Part shown: positions 45,950 through 58,690 of the stretch, one piece after another
Position numbering within the stretch: position 1 is the stretch's first letter
How the letters are laid out: every line of letters begins with the position of its first letter
DNA from: Eumeta japonica
Taxonomy: Eukaryota > Arthropoda > Insecta > Lepidoptera > Psychidae
Direction of reading: 5' to 3'
Assembly (NCBI GenBank): GCA_005406025.1
Contig: BGZK01000718.1
Coordinates: 1-64,000 of the forward strand
Length of the DNA: 64,000 nucleotides
Made by a program: the position numbers and the translations under genes
Notes under the pieces: model-generated
What the model saw: only the letters and a program-made list of their open reading frames with translations
Told to the model about the DNA's origin: nothing
The model's database searches: none

Positions 45950-47408
45950 GTAGCAGAGCAACATCGGTTTATTTATATGCTAACATTCACAATTTTTTCG
46001 TATGAAAGACTCAACATGCTCTATAATCTTCTGATTCGCATCCGATGACAACTACAACAACTACAAAGATTACAAACACTACACTTTTCTGATATACAGA
46101 ACAGTAAGGTACTGATACAAGATTTAATCATTCTATTCTTCTTCTATTCATTACATGCTTTCTATGTTTTGAACCGAAGAGAGGTCACACAAATAGTGTG
46201 CAGACACACCATTACATAATATGTGCTATCGATTCGACACACCCAGTTATTGTCTGTCGTTCGCTAAAACCACTCCCCGTCGCCAAAGTTCGGTCTTCGC
46301 TCTTGAAGTTGCTCAGCTTCTAGAACTCCACCGGGTGTCTCTTCTACGACGTGTACTCTTACATACAAGCGACTCGCTGTCATGGTTTAATTCACAAATG
46401 GATTTGCTAATGGCGGTTCATTGAAATCTTGAAGCGCAGTACGTTATAAATATCACACACTCCGCCATTTTGTCGACAAAAGGGGTAAAACAAATACGAC
46501 ATATTGCGTTAAAATTAACACTCACTTTATACGTAAAATCGTAAATGATACAATTATAAATATGCGAAGTTTATTACATTAATAAATAGACTTCACATTA
46601 ATGCTTATTAAAAAAAAATAACTCTTGGAATATAAACCACAACATTGCGATTAAAAAGAAATGGTTAATTTGAATCTTTTATAAATATATGACATGTTTT
46701 TTTGACATGTATGAACTCTACAGCATTGTACTTCTAAGTACGTGAGGTATTTAATCGCCACACGAATCTTATATCATTTCCGTCTATTATCGTATAAAAA
46801 ATATTGTAATTTTTGTGCAGTTATAACGACAGATCTTCATTTTGTGGTTGTAAATATTATAATTTTCCGAAGACCAACTATACTTCTAGATTTTGTAATA
46901 AACTTCCGGCAATGTCGCTGTACATAATCAGAAACGAGACATATAACGAAAGATCAAAACATAGAGTTAAATTTCTTGAATAAAAATTCGCTCAAGCAAA
47001 ATAGTGATATTGAAGCGCTATTGTACAATAATATGAGTACGGACGTATTCACAAACACACCAACAGAAATACAGACTGTCACCGCATAGAATATATTTGG
47101 AGTCGAAATAAAGTCTTGATTGGTACACGGATGGAATACGTAACGGCAAACAAACGAAAGTGTAACAAAAGTTAGTCATTTGCAACTCGGAAGTAGCATC
47201 AGCATAAAGGAGTGTTCATAAAAGATTTACGCGCTCGCAGTCTATACAAAACAAAGTCGTTCGAGATATGTTATTATTGTTTAATGCCTCGGAACTCGGT
47301 AATATTATATTTTGGCCCTTTAAGGACTCCGCGGGCTGAGGACGTGACGCGGAGTGATTATGCGCGTGTGTAAGCCGTTGAAATTCATATTACAGCTGAT
47401 ACGATATA
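45950..47408. other. noncoding DNA, possibly LTR-like
   Basis: Minus-strand reading shows a TATA-like ATATTTATAACG (46443-46454) followed by GTACTGCGC. The interval 45901-46707 starts TGTTAAGG and ends TTTGACA, so a solo LTR is conceivable, but the flanking five bases do not match. The piece at 47280-47400 is GC-rich and non-repetitive. Confidence 0.25.
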
Positions 47409-49468
47409 GTCTGGTCGAGAAGTGAGTTTTCTGCGAAAAATAGTTAGCACAATTTAAAAATATGGGGTTTGGTTTTGGATTCAGAATTTTATTCTGATTT
47501 TGGAGTTATAATTATTGTAATAAAATTAACAAAAGGTGGTCTAACAATAACTAAAAATATTAAAAAGCTCCATTTTGAAAAATATTCTGAAGAGGAGAAA
47601 ATTTCATAAAAAGTTTGACTCAAATTGTAGCTTTATTTATAATTTAATTTAACGCTTAGCGTTAGTTTCAACGTTGTAACGTCGCCATAACAAACTAAGC
47701 GTCAGAAAATATTTTTTTATAATATTTATTATCAATATAAAAATTTGACAAATTTGACACTTATACTTGAGATTCAATCCAATTGTTAATTAAGTAATTG
47801 AACTTAAGATAACATAAAATCTATCATAAACGTTTAAATAATTTAGCTAAAAATCTTTTTCCTCTTGAGCTTACTCTGATATACTCAATAAACAAGATTC
47901 CGGTATAAAATTTTATTAAAGATTTTTATTTGTTTATAATGATTTTTCTAAGTTAACAAAAAATGAAAAATCCGGGAAATGTAGTTAAGAAAATTTTTTT
48001 TACGAAATCTTTGATTTTCACTATTTTTGTATCTATTTTTTACATTTCATTGCTTTGTTAAAAATTTTTTACATCATTTGTTTAAAAAATTTTTATAAAC
48101 CAATAGGCAAATTTAATATTTTAAAAATTTTTTTTTTGCCATTATATTGTCTAAGTGAAATAATGATTTTTAGAAAAAAAAATTATTCTTAAAAAAAATT
48201 TTTAATTGTTAATAACCGTTTTTTTATTTATCTGACCTTTTCCAGGTTGATGTAGTGAAATATTTAAAAATGCCAAAAAAAATATAGAAAAATTTTTTTC
48301 ATTACTTTGATGTACATAACTATATTTATCATTTTTCTAAGTAACGAAAAAAAAAATTATGTAAAAGTCAGAATTTGTTTATAACAAATTGTTTATAAAG
48401 TAAACAATGAAAATATTCTTGAAAAAAATTGTTTTTTTATATTCTATTTGAAATAAGAAATTATGATTTTTAGAAAAAAACCGATTTCTTAATTAATAAT
48501 TTAAAGGTCAGATAAAACGGTTATTAACAATTAAAAAATTTTTTTAGGAAAAATTTTTTTAAGAAAAATTTTTTTTCTAAAAATCATTTTTTCACTTTGG
48601 CAATATAATGGCAAAAAAATTTTAAAAATATTAAATTTGCCTATTGGTTTATAAAAAATTTTTAAACAAATGATATAAGAAATTTTTCAACAAAGCAATG
48701 AAATGTAAAAAATAGATACAAAAATAGTGAAAATCAAAGATTTCGTAAAAAAAAAATTTTTAACTACATTTCCCGGATTTTTCATTTTTTGTTAACTTAG
48801 AAAAATCATTATAAACAAATAAAAAATCTTTAATAAAATTTTATACCGGAATCTTGTTTATTGAGTATATCAGAGTAAGCTCCAAGAGGAAAAAGATTTT
48901 AGCTAAATTATTTAAACGTTTATGATAGATTTTATGTTATCTTAAGTTCATGAAAATTACTTAATTAACAATTGATAACTTAAATAAAAATCAAGTTAAA
49001 ATATTTTGTATACTGGATTGTATTCCTTCAAGTGTCTAAATGATACTGTAATTTATTCAAATTTTTATATTGATAATAAATATTATAAAAAATATTTTCT
49101 GACGCTTAGTTTGTTTATGGCGACGTTACAACGTTGAAACTGCCGCGGGAACGCTATTTTCAGCGTTAAATTAAAATTATAAATAATGGAGCTACAATTT
49201 CGAGTCAAAACTTTTTTATGAAATTTTCTCCTCTTTCAGAATATTTTTTCTAAATGGAGCTTTTTTAATATTTTTGAAGTTATTGTTAAAAACGGAGACC
49301 ACTTTTTTCTCTCTTCGGTTTTTGTTAATAACAATTGCAATAATTTATAGCAAAAAAATTCCAAAATTCCCCTTTTTCAGAATAAAATTCTGAATCCAAA
49401 AAACCAAACCCCATATTTTTTAAATTGTGCTAACTATTTTTCGCAGAAAACTCACTTCTCGACCAGAC
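47409..49468. mobile_element. 2.06-kb foldback element with very long terminal inverted repeats
   Basis: Both ends begin GTCTGGTCGAGAAGTGAGTT on their own strand and both are flanked by TA (47407-47408 and 49469-49470), indicating a TA target duplication. The left arm runs from 47409 to about 48242 and the right arm from about 48492 to 49468. They stay alignable throughout, with small indels, as shown by landmarks such as TTAGCACAATTTAAAAA, AACGTTGTAACGTCGCCATAA, TTCCGGTATAAAATTTTATT and TTAATAACCGTTTT. A spacer of about 250 bp separates them. No transposase is encoded. TA duplication suggests mobilisation by a Tc1/mariner-type enzyme, which is inference. The transcript would be a dsRNA hairpin of some 0.8 kb. 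Confidence 0.9.
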
Positions 49469-49879
49469 TAATGCACGTGTTTATGATTTTATATTGTGTC
49501 GTAATTTTGACGAATAACACACCGCGTTCGAAGTTGCGTGAAAGCCTTTCGGCTGCCAGTATTTCACTTTGTCTGTAACGGTCAGATTTTAGTTAGTTTA
49601 ATCTGAACCCGTGCAAAATGACAAAACTGATATACACGTACGAGTTTTCGACAATCTTCATATTCAATATTTTATGTGTTTTAGATATTAATATTTAAAT
49701 TTTGAAAATATATTGTATTTAAACATTTCTGTTTTATCACCTATAGAAGTCTTGAACTTCTTTTTTTAATAATGTCTCCACATACAGCAATTTCTACTAA
49801 ATTAAAAAAAACATTAAAAAAAATTAGCTTCTTCCATAACTTTGCCTTGGTAGAAATAGTAACGAATGCTTTTAGATCG

Positions 49880-50100
49880 ATCGATCTTACTACCAATTTC
49901 GATACTGCCTTCGTTCTCAATTTAGTCCCGGTGCCGCTTTCGGTTCTCATCCCAGCCCGCTCACAACCTTAAATCCACTCTCGCTATACGTTTTGTTCAC
50001 AGTTCCGTTCACAATTTTAAAACCACTCCAACTCTCGACTCCAATCCTGGTCTAGCTTTCGATTTCAATGCGGTTTCCGCTCTTGATGTTGCCCCATCTC
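49880..50100 (+). repeat. cryptic simple repeat, GATTCCGATC type
   Basis: AATTTCGATACTGCC, TTTAGTCCCGGTGCCGC and GACTCCAATCCTGGTCTAGC follow without fixed period. Same family as at 4005-4300. Confidence 0.5.
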
Positions 50101-50629
50101 TTTACGAAAACATAAGCTACCCGTGTGCAAAGTTTTACAACAATATGTGCATGAAGTATATGACAAAGGGATAGCGATCGCGATTATAATTGAAAGCGTG
50201 ATCGATTGATATACAAAGAGAAAGAATTCATAGATAACACGATCGAAATTTATACAAAATTTGTACGAAACAACAATAATAGACTTTAAAATCAGACTTC
50301 ATTCGAAATTGCTTTATAAAGTTACTTGTAACTTAAAGTCACTATTGATACTTACGTTATGTATGAGCAGGTTAATTGGTCGTCTTACCGTCTTAATTGT
50401 CAGAAGCCCGCAATCTTTTCCTACATAAGACTAAACATTTATCGATTCTAACCGTAGCGTGATAATCGGCTCTCAAACCTCTCTTCCCTTACGACTTTCC
50501 ACTATATGCGGTATGCCATGTAAATCGCCATCAAAGTGATAAATAACAGAAGTAATCGACGGACTGTATTTTTTCGCCATGAAAATGTTCATAAATTTGT
50601 TGCGTGGCGCTTTTAATACCATTCAGCAA

Positions 50630-51070
50630 TTACATTTATTCATGTCGACGTCATCTCAAAAAGAAAGCGATCAAAGCGACCCACGATAAATGCCCGAAAT
50701 AATTAATCATTTTAATACACCGCCGAATTGGATCCGCCGCGAGAGGGCGCGGCCACGTGCGCGCGCTCTGAATTATTGTTCGGCGCCGAAATAAAGCAAC
50801 ATTTCGGGACCGCGTTCGGCGCTTTGTCATTTTCGCGCCGGGATCGCGTTTTCGGGACGGGTTTTAATGAAAACATATGTCGACGGCGAAAAGGTCGCGC
50901 GGAGATGGCGCGCGCGAAATTCAATCCGTGACCTCCTGACGGGTCGGGATTCAGCGGCAGTCGGTCCCGAGCAACGAGACACCGGAGTGAATTTTAATTC
51001 TGTTAACGCGTCATCGCTCCGAGTGATTCCGAGAGCGAGAGTTAAAAGCGACGACAAAAAGCGGCTAAAA
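50630..51070. promoter_or_regulatory. CpG-rich island, candidate regulatory DNA
   Basis: This is one of the most CpG-dense parts of the window (for example CCGCCGCGAGAGGGCGCGGCC and GCGCGCGAAATTC). It is not repetitive. Overlapping open frames on both strands (up to 101 codons) are a by-product of the GC content. A promoter or enhancer is possible; I see no decisive core element. Confidence 0.35.
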
Positions 51071-51740
51071 ACAATCGTGTAGGCTTCGAATTTGATTTTG
51101 TGTAAACAAAAAAAAAATAGCAACGTCCCCATCGATGTGATAAGAATTTCATGTGTCGTAATGCGCGTAAGTAAACAGAAAAAAAAAAACTATTAAAATT
51201 AGTGTATATCACAATACATAACGTGAAGTAGAAATCTTTCAAATTCATCCCTTAAGGAGAATAATTACTTCCAGAATTTAAAATTACTTCCCGAGTAGGT
51301 CCATCCCATCTGTTTAAATTCTAATTTGTTAATAAATTCAGTATTGTTACTTAAAAGCTTGAAGCGTAAGGCCAACTGTCATTATTCATAAGAATAATAA
51401 CAATACATTCTATTTTGCTTGTCGAAACGATTTTACAAATCAGCATGGATCGCAAAAAAATGTTCATGTCTATCATTGCTTCTTGTATTATAATAGAATC
51501 AATACATAGTATAAGTTAAATCCCCATCAATGAAAACTTCAATAGGAAAAACATGGAAAATGAAAATTATGTTTAAACTTCTTAGTTTTTAATTTCGTAA
51601 AGTCGTAACAAAAGATATTTCTATAAGTATGAAATATATCTATGTACATAAAGGTATTTTGACGTGTCGTCTTATAAATTGGTTTGCCGGGTGACACTTC
51701 AAGAAACTGCGTTACGCTCCGCTCGTTATGCGCTCACAAT

Positions 51741-51870
51741 GAGAGCGAGTGAGAGGCACGCGTCTCTACCACTCGGGCATGGTTAGCCCGCCTAAGAGCG
51801 AGAGACAGACAAGGCACGCGTCCCTTCCACTCGAGCACAGTTAGCCCGCCTAAGAGCAGAGAGACAGAGA
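51741..51870 (+). repeat. 58-bp tandem repeat, two copies
   Basis: GGCACGCGTC starts at 51755 and again at 51813. Each copy continues through CCACTCG and GTTAGCCCGCCTAAGAGC, and copies are separated by GAGAGACAG-type purine runs. GC-rich in an AT-rich setting. Confidence 0.85.
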
Positions 51871-51879
51871 CGCAAATGT

Positions 51880-53690
51880 ATTGCAAGTTATTGTATGTAT
51901 ATTTGTATATAAATACGTATGTAAAGGTAAAGGTATAAAATTTTGTTAATATGAAATTCAGTGTGAGATTCTTTGCATAAATTAATGTTTTAAATATAAT
52001 TCTTTGTATAAATAAATGTTTTAAATTGTTACTATTATTTCATCCTTCTTCCTACTATACGAATGAATATTCACATTAAAATGATTTTACCACTCAAAGT
52101 CGTTGTCACGTAAAACTTTCGCCCGTATACCGACTTTACAGGCAACCAATTTTTACATTAGATGAAGGTTCTTCTGTTAATTTTCAAGCAATTATAATCA
52201 GAAAATTTATAGTACTTGGATTTTAAAGTTTTATTTTTTTAAATAATATACTTGTGTAATAATACATATGTTTTTTTTTTATTTCCTTTAATTTTTTTAT
52301 TTATTTTATATTCATGATTTATTAAAAGCTAGACAAGCTTCGATGATCTAAAAAAAATCCCTTATACCTAAAGGTTACAAAACCTGTGGTATTTTATCCG
52401 GATGTTTTAAGAAACGAACGCACTGAGATGTTATTCAAAGTATATAATATTAATTTCCACTGTTTAGCACATAAAATTAGAAATGTAACTAGTCTTAATA
52501 TCAAATAAAGAAAAAGATTTTTTTTAAACAAGCTTTTATTCCTTTTTATTAACAAGAATAAAAACTTGTTTTAAGTTTTTCTTTATTTTTTAATATCTAT
52601 GATTCGGGACTTACTACGGCGTAGTTTGTAGCGCGTAACGTCCGTTTTTCGTAACTTATACGGGCTATGGGCCGTACTACATCTATAGTAGTACTCGTCA
52701 ATACGAATTATATGAGCCCAAAGTCTATAGAATTATGACGTTGTATTACGGAGTTCCTACGGTTACCTTCCAGCTCCATCATCAGATCACCTCCATCATA
52801 GTATTACAATGTCACGCGATATACATATGTCTGCAAAATCACAGCGCAATCGGAAACCAGGAGGTGGGCCAAATAAAACTTGTTAGATTTGATTACAGAT
52901 AGACGAGTGAAAGTAAAGAAAAGCTGGTAAAATAATCGAAAGGTATTGTCATCGGGTAGACGAAGGCTGACCGCTAACTACCCGGCAGGGGGCGGCTCGT
53001 ACGCGCCCCTCGTCCTGACCGGTCACGCGGCGGGTGCATGATCCAAGACAATGGCATGCGTCGCGCGTGGAGCGAAACAGTCCTGCTGACCTTTCATTCG
53101 AGAAATTACCTACTGTGAATAAATTGTAGCGTGGACGCCACAGACCCTAATAAGTAACGACTCACACATTTTCCGGTCACTTGTGTAAAGCAATATCTAA
53201 TTAGAATTTTAAACTTTATCGGGAAAACTATTTTGAAAAAAGAAGTAAAGAAAATTTTAACATCATGTGTTAGTGCATTAAGTTTAATTAATATAACCAT
53301 ATTATGTTATCGTCAAAAAAAATTGTCACTCAGCATAAATTGTAGTAATGGCCACTTGGTGGTCACTTGGTCACTACAATGCTAATCTTCCGTCACACCC
53401 AGCTCGTGTGCAATGGCAATCGAGCATCATCGCTGGTATCAAGACAAAACAATCATATGCAGTCGCAAAGTGAAATCAATTGATATACATACTTAAAAAT
53501 TTGTGTTGCCTGAAGTATACAAGTATATGCGGTTAAATAAGATGTGGTCTTACACTTATCTATAAATAACTTGTCAAAACTATACGAAAAATGAAGAAAT
53601 TATAGATGATCCCACTTCATAACGACCTTTTGCATAAAACTTTCCTGTATAAGTAATAAATAAGTCTTTAAGGACTTTTTGAAAGAGAAG
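51880..53690. other. noncoding DNA with a GC-rich patch
   Basis: Mostly AT-rich and without genes. A GC-rich, non-repetitive patch lies at 52960-53105. Confidence 0.4.
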
Positions 53691-55125
53691 ACAGAGCTTA
53701 AGTTTCTAATAGGTGGTAGTAAGTTATTTCAGTACTTCTTGAAAGTGTAACGGCGTAATCACGAAATGCGGTCGTTCTAAAACTTGGACATATTAAAAGA
53801 ACAGCAAAACGAATATGGTGATCAGAAAAACAGACCTTTTCATACAAATATCGAAGTATTTGATTTTTTATAATGCCAAAAAGAAGGATAGCAAAATGTA
53901 AACTACGACGTGATGATATGTTCCTTGTACCATATTTACTGATACAGGATTCATATATGGGCTCATCGAGGAATTGGGAAACAAAAGGGAACACATGCAT
54001 TTTTTAAACCTTGCAGAAGCTTTTTAGAACTAGCAAGAAAGCATTCTCCAAATACTGTGTCAACATAATTTAATTTTAAGAGATAGAGGAAATAACATAG
54101 TTGAATTCTAAGATCAGTTTTTAGGTAATCGCGCATACGATATAGTACAGAATACATGTAAAAACAGTCACGAGAAATTTTTAGTATACATTTTTCAAAA
54201 TTGTGTAATCCTATCTGTAGACCTAAGTTTCGGTGACTTTCTTAATTGGAAGGCCTAACAGTCGTATGGTAGAATTAAAGCAATTAATTTTAGTTACTTA
54301 AGTTTTTGAACAGGCAATAAGAAAAATTGACTTTTATGGATTCAAAACTAAGCTGTTCACTTCACACCAACTGGCTATTCGTTTTAAATCCTGATTTAAT
54401 TTATTTAAGGTTAATAAAGTTTCATTAGGTTCATAGGTTATATGTAAAGTTGTAAATCGTCGGCATATAAATGACATTTACAATTTTCAATATTCTGTAT
54501 GAATGTTCGCACTGTATAATACAAAGAGTATCGGTCCGAGTATAAAACCCTGAGGAATTTCGCGAGTCAAACGTTTGGCAGTTGAGAAAGCAGCTGCTCT
54601 GTTGTCATTATGAAGTTCAACTAATTACAAGCGACTACTGAGATAACTATCAAATCACCTTGTAACGGAGTTATCAAAACCATACTAACAAAATTTTGAT
54701 AAAAGAAGAGATATGTTGATAGTGTTAAAAGCTCTCGAGAAATCTAACAATGTCAAGATTGTTCCCTTGCCATTATCCTTTGCAGCTAAAATGTCGTCCA
54801 CTACGTCAATTATAGGCGTTGCGGTGTTGTGACCTTGTCTGAAACCGGATTGCTTATCGGGAATGATTCTGTTATTTTCTAAATAGGAAATGAGTTATAT
54901 ATAAACCGCCTTTTCAACTATTTTAGATAAGAATTGTAGAATACTTGTCGGTCATGAATCCTTAATGTGTTTCGAGTGGCTCGTTTTTGGACCTGGTTAA
55001 ATAATAGCTGTTTTCCACGAAGACAAGAACGTCATTGTTTTAATAGATGCATTGATTGTAGCAGTGATTAAGGTTAATTTTTGTAGTAAACTTAATATAA
55101 TCTGATTGGTAGTATGGTAAAAATA
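53690..55125 (-). mobile_element. CR1-like non-LTR retrotransposon, 3' part, inactive
   Basis: The minus strand carries reverse-transcriptase motifs from about 55030 down to 54440, then a C-terminal region to 53698. The endonuclease and any ORF1 are missing, so the copy is 5'-truncated near 55125, where the 25-bp tandem array begins. The motif set (PRPISILPxLSK-like, EIPQGxxLGP, YADDLQLY) places it in the Jockey/CR1 group, nearer CR1 than the Jockey copy at 4.9-7.8 kb. Confidence 0.82.
53698..55060 (-). pseudogene. CR1-like reverse transcriptase pseudogene
   Basis: In order on the minus strand: SSWKTAII (about 55025), PTSILQFLSKIVEKAVYI (about 54940), NNRIIPDKQSGFRQGHNTAT (about 54875-54815), the first catalytic aspartate in LTLLDFSRAFNTIN (about 54750), REIPQGFILGPILF (about 54570-54525) and the catalytic box YADD at 54467-54456 followed by LQLY. 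The last open stretch, 100 codons to 53698, contains RRSLHFAILLFGIIKNQ and RDYAVTLSRSTEI, corresponding to the family's conserved C-terminal region. Stops and at least two frameshifts break it. It would have copied element RNA; it cannot now. Confidence 0.82.
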
Positions 55126-55150
55126 ACATAATGTTATTGAAGACATATCG

Positions 55151-55350
55151 AATTATATTAATTAATATTATTATATTAATTGATAATTATTATTATTATA
55201 TTAATTAATAATTATTATTATTATATTAATTAATAATTATTATTATTATATTAATTAATAATTATTATTATTATATTAATTAATAATTATTATTATTATA
55301 TTAATTAATAATAATTATTATTATATTAATTAATAATTAATATTATTTGA
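55151..55350. repeat. 25-bp AT-only tandem array, about seven to eight copies
   Basis: A 25-bp unit beginning TTAATTAATAATTATTATTA is repeated with exact period at 55176, 55201, 55226, 55251, 55276 and 55301, with diverged copies at each end. It abuts the truncated end of the CR1-like LINE. Confidence 0.92.
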
Positions 55351-55354
55351 TACA

Positions 55355-56336
55355 CCATCCGTCTCAGTGGCATTCGAAGAAAAGGATAGAAGAATCTTAA
55401 GAATAACATTTTCTTAAATAGGTACTAGTTGAAAAATTTGTGAATCGTGTCTATAGAAGTCAAAATAAATTAATCGAGAAATATTTACATTATGTTTATC
55501 AGGTATATAAAGAAAATGAACATTAATGACGTCAGCGTTATTAAAATTATGTGGTAACTCTGTAATCGTTTGTTTAAAACTAGATACATTTTTTTCCATA
55601 TAGTACATATTTCCATTATATTGACTTATTAAGCAAACAATGATGTACAAATTGATTTGTCGTTTGAATATTTTCATATTTATATTTTGTATATGACGCA
55701 TATGAAGTATGCGTATGAAGCATACATTATATATATATATAAGGTATGCTTCAAACGCTTAATTAGTTTGATATGTGTTACAAAAATTATCATACGATAA
55801 TATGATAATAGTTATCAAATTCCAATATTACTTTACCTTTTCCACTGTAATTTTTCGTTTCCATCAACTCGTCTTACTTTCGTACATATAATTTTTTTCT
55901 CCACTCACTTTGGCCGCCCTGTCAAACGGCTAGTTATGCAAATGTGTATTATCCCTAACCCGTCGCGGCGCTAACCCAAAGCCGAATTTATGGCCGAGAA
56001 AAAAAAATCTAAAGTTGAATAACAACTGAAAGGTATACGACTATAATAAAACTGTTTGCGCGTAGTAGGTATAAGAGTCGACGCACACTGGCGAAAACAG
56101 AAACTCGTTAATCACTTTTGTAATATGCTGATGAAAAATAAAGCTATATTTATATTGTTAAATGAAATTATTATGTACCGATTAATTACCTAATAAATTT
56201 GGATATTTTTAAGACATGAACACAAACTACGGGGAGAGTTATTTATAATTTATCTTATGCTTTAGTCTGGAAATTATAGGTATAACGTATGTAAAAGATT
56301 GGGTGCTGCTATCTTCAACACACAACCATACACATT
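55355..56336. other. noncoding DNA
   Basis: No gene is supported. A 9-bp inverted repeat around a TA run lies at 55714-55750 (GAAGCATAC against GTATGCTTC). A short GC-rich, non-repetitive patch lies at 55905-55990. Confidence 0.4.
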
Positions 56337-56560
56337 ATAATATTAGTAGGATTATATATATAATAATAATCCTACTAATGTTATATATGTGAAATGAAAG
56401 TTTGGGATGTTTATATCTTTGATACCCAAAGACACTGAATAGACTGAGCTGAAACTTTACAGTAATATAGCTTATATATAAGAATAAAACATAGGCTGTT
56501 TATGAAGATACTGTAACGTTGTGTACTTAACTAATTCATCCCACAATAACGCGACTTCGC
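56337..56560 (+). repeat. dispersed repeat of the ATTAGTAGGAT...AACTTTACAGTAATAT type
   Basis: It opens with a palindrome, ATATTAGTAGGATTATATAT against ATAATAATCCTACTAATGT (56340-56386). It continues GAAATGAAAGTTTG, CTGAGCTGAAACTTTACAGT, AATATAGCTTATATATAAGA and ends CGCGACTTCGCTCGC. I know this plan from very common lepidopteran repeats whose first words are ACTAATATTATAAATG. Class uncertain. Confidence 0.6.
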
Positions 56561-57575
56561 TCGCATGATCATACAACGAATTCTTTACTCATGTTGATTG
56601 GTTATTGGTAACAACAATGTTCAAGACAGATTCAAATTCAACATCGGTTCGGGATAAAACTCGTCAGCAGGACTAGGATCGGCATCAAGAGATCGTTTCA
56701 CAATATATAAACTAGCGGTATTATCCCGTTTTGGTCTAGTCTAAGGATCAGAAATGAGACCAGTAGCGTAATTCGAACGCAACAAGACAATACTGTGTCT
56801 AGGAATCTGACTACAGTATGAACACGCCTTAAACCGTATCAAGATAAGCCAAGCCCGACTTGCCGTGTTTATAACCCAAAAAACACTTAATCTTCCATAT
56901 AATGTCCCGTGACACGGGTGACTCCCACTAACGGTCACTTTCGACTCGCCAGTAAAAGGGAGTGGATAAAAGCAATGTATATCATTGTCCGGCAAACTAT
57001 ATTTGACGTGGCGAGCAAACACTGCCAAATACTGCGGGAGTTTTGCATGAGGAAAACAGGAATGGCCTCGTGTTTTGTACGGTTTGTTTACATAATGGAT
57101 ACCTATTAAATGGATGTCGTTATATAGAAGGGGTCCAAGAGACGAACTTGTCCTAATTCTTGGTACATATTTCAAATATTTTTTTTTAATCATTGTCATC
57201 AAACATGAAACATTCGTGGGAGTGTTTGTTAACGGATCGGTGTTTAAATTCGGCTCGAATAAAATTTTACTTTTTACAGCTACTTATATGCTTTGACGAT
57301 TATAATCAAAAATAATATTTCATATGATTGCGTTATTTACCCTTCTGACAAATACTTATTCTCATCTATTCTAATACTTTATATTTTATATGAACGATTT
57401 TGTAAACCGATAAAATTAAACGACTGCATTGTCACAAGCACATTAAACATATTTAACAATGTTTTTTCTTATGTAAGGGTCTTCAATTATCTCGCTGCTA
57501 ACACACTCCCCTCCGCTCACCCTCCCGCAACCTTTATTTTGGAATTCAATATGTTTGAATCTTAAACCCTCTATG
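56561..57575. other. noncoding DNA; longest unexplained open frame
   Basis: The minus-strand frame 57202-56741 is 153 codons, the longest in the window apart from none of known identity. It shows no signal peptide, no low complexity and no domain I recognise. Opposite-strand frames overlap it. A minus-orientation GATTCCG-type fragment lies at 56640-56740. I do not call a gene. Confidence 0.3.
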
Positions 57576-57579
57576 CTCA

Positions 57580-57665
57580 GTCAGAGCGAGTCGGGGAGTG
57601 CTAACGAGTGTAGTCACCAATGTGATGACCACATCCGGGCAGACGTTCAACGTGCTCAATGTTTT
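57580..57665 (+). repeat. second copy of the 2280-2400 repeat
   Basis: GTAGTCACCAATGTGATGAC, CACATCC and TTCAACGTGCTC align in order with the copy at 2330-2390. Confidence 0.5.
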
Positions 57666-57939
57666 TCTTGATTTGATTTATGCTAAAAATTCATTGGTCA
57701 ATTTATGCTTTGTCGAGGATGGATTTGCTACCTTATGATTAAAAGGCATTGAAGCTTAAGCTTGCTCTGAAATGCAGATCCACCATCGTTAACGCGGTTG
57801 GTAACACTGTTAAATCTGTAGGTCTCTAGTCACAGGGAGAGGAAAGAATAATGGATCCGTGATGATATGGTAGAGCCTGTGGAATGCTACGGCAGATTAT
57901 GTCCTTTATGCGCTTTATAAATATATGAATATATTACGC

Positions 57940-58690
57940 TAGCTTTTCACCTACGGCTTTGCTCGTGTAGACACAAAATGCATCGCTTCTTCTTTGCATC
58001 AAACGATTCGGCTATCTGTAGGGTCCGCCCTGAAGGTCACCAGGAGTCACAGGCTCGGCAATGCGCTAGTATAGATCGACACTATGACCACTCGCCTGCG
58101 GCTCTTGTTATACCGCCATAGTATTCCCCGAAATATACACACGAGTCAGGTTGGGTGAATGACCCACATACGCTACGCTGTCAATTCCATTCTTGTTCCG
58201 GCTTTCAATTCTCGTCCAGGTATCGTTCATGACTTCGATGCCGGTCATGACCTTGGTTCTAACTCCGTCACGCATTCGGTTTAGACTCCGGTCCCGTTCT
58301 CAATAACTCCCCGTTTTTTAATAAATTGGGCGTGTCGTGATCAGAAGGCCGGGTATAATTGTTTTGAAAGTTCCTTGGTTTTGGTGCGAGCTATTATTAT
58401 TTACTTTGTAACTTTTCAGGCTAGATTTTTTTTCGTAAAACCTATTTTAAACTAAATATAGCTTATTTTGTACTCAAGCCTAGCTCTAAGCTTGAAAAAT
58501 GTATTAAAATCCATACAGTAATTCCAAGGGTGTGTGCGAATAGATAAACAAACACATGAAAAACTTAAATATAATTGTTTTCTATTATTTAATACTTTCC
58601 TGTCATTGTGCACTCTTAATTTTTCATACGTACCTTCAATGGACAGACACATCGGGTCCTATTGTTTTATTATATGTAGACATATAATCA
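57940..58690 (+). repeat. dispersed repeat block, second copy of the 40185 family
   Basis: Starts CGCTAGCTTTTCACCTACGG, includes a cryptic GATTCC-type stretch (58160-58310) and GTGTCGTGATCAGAAGG (about 58340), and ends TATTGTTTTATTATATGTAGA (58661-58682). These match landmarks at 40188, 40328 and 41898-41915 in the same order. The 133-codon frame starting at 58534 runs through its end and is not trusted. Confidence 0.6.

Noticed and set aside
45901..46707. Possible solo LTR (TGTTAAGG...TTGACA)
   Set aside because: Flanking five bases do not match and no primer site or coding part is attached.
50712..51132. Overlapping frames on both strands in GC-rich DNA
   Set aside because: Stop codons are rare in GC-rich sequence; all frames are open by composition.
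56741..57202. 153-codon minus-strand open frame
   Set aside because: No recognisable domain, signal peptide or splice context, and overlapping frames on the other strand. Length alone is not enough in 64 kb.
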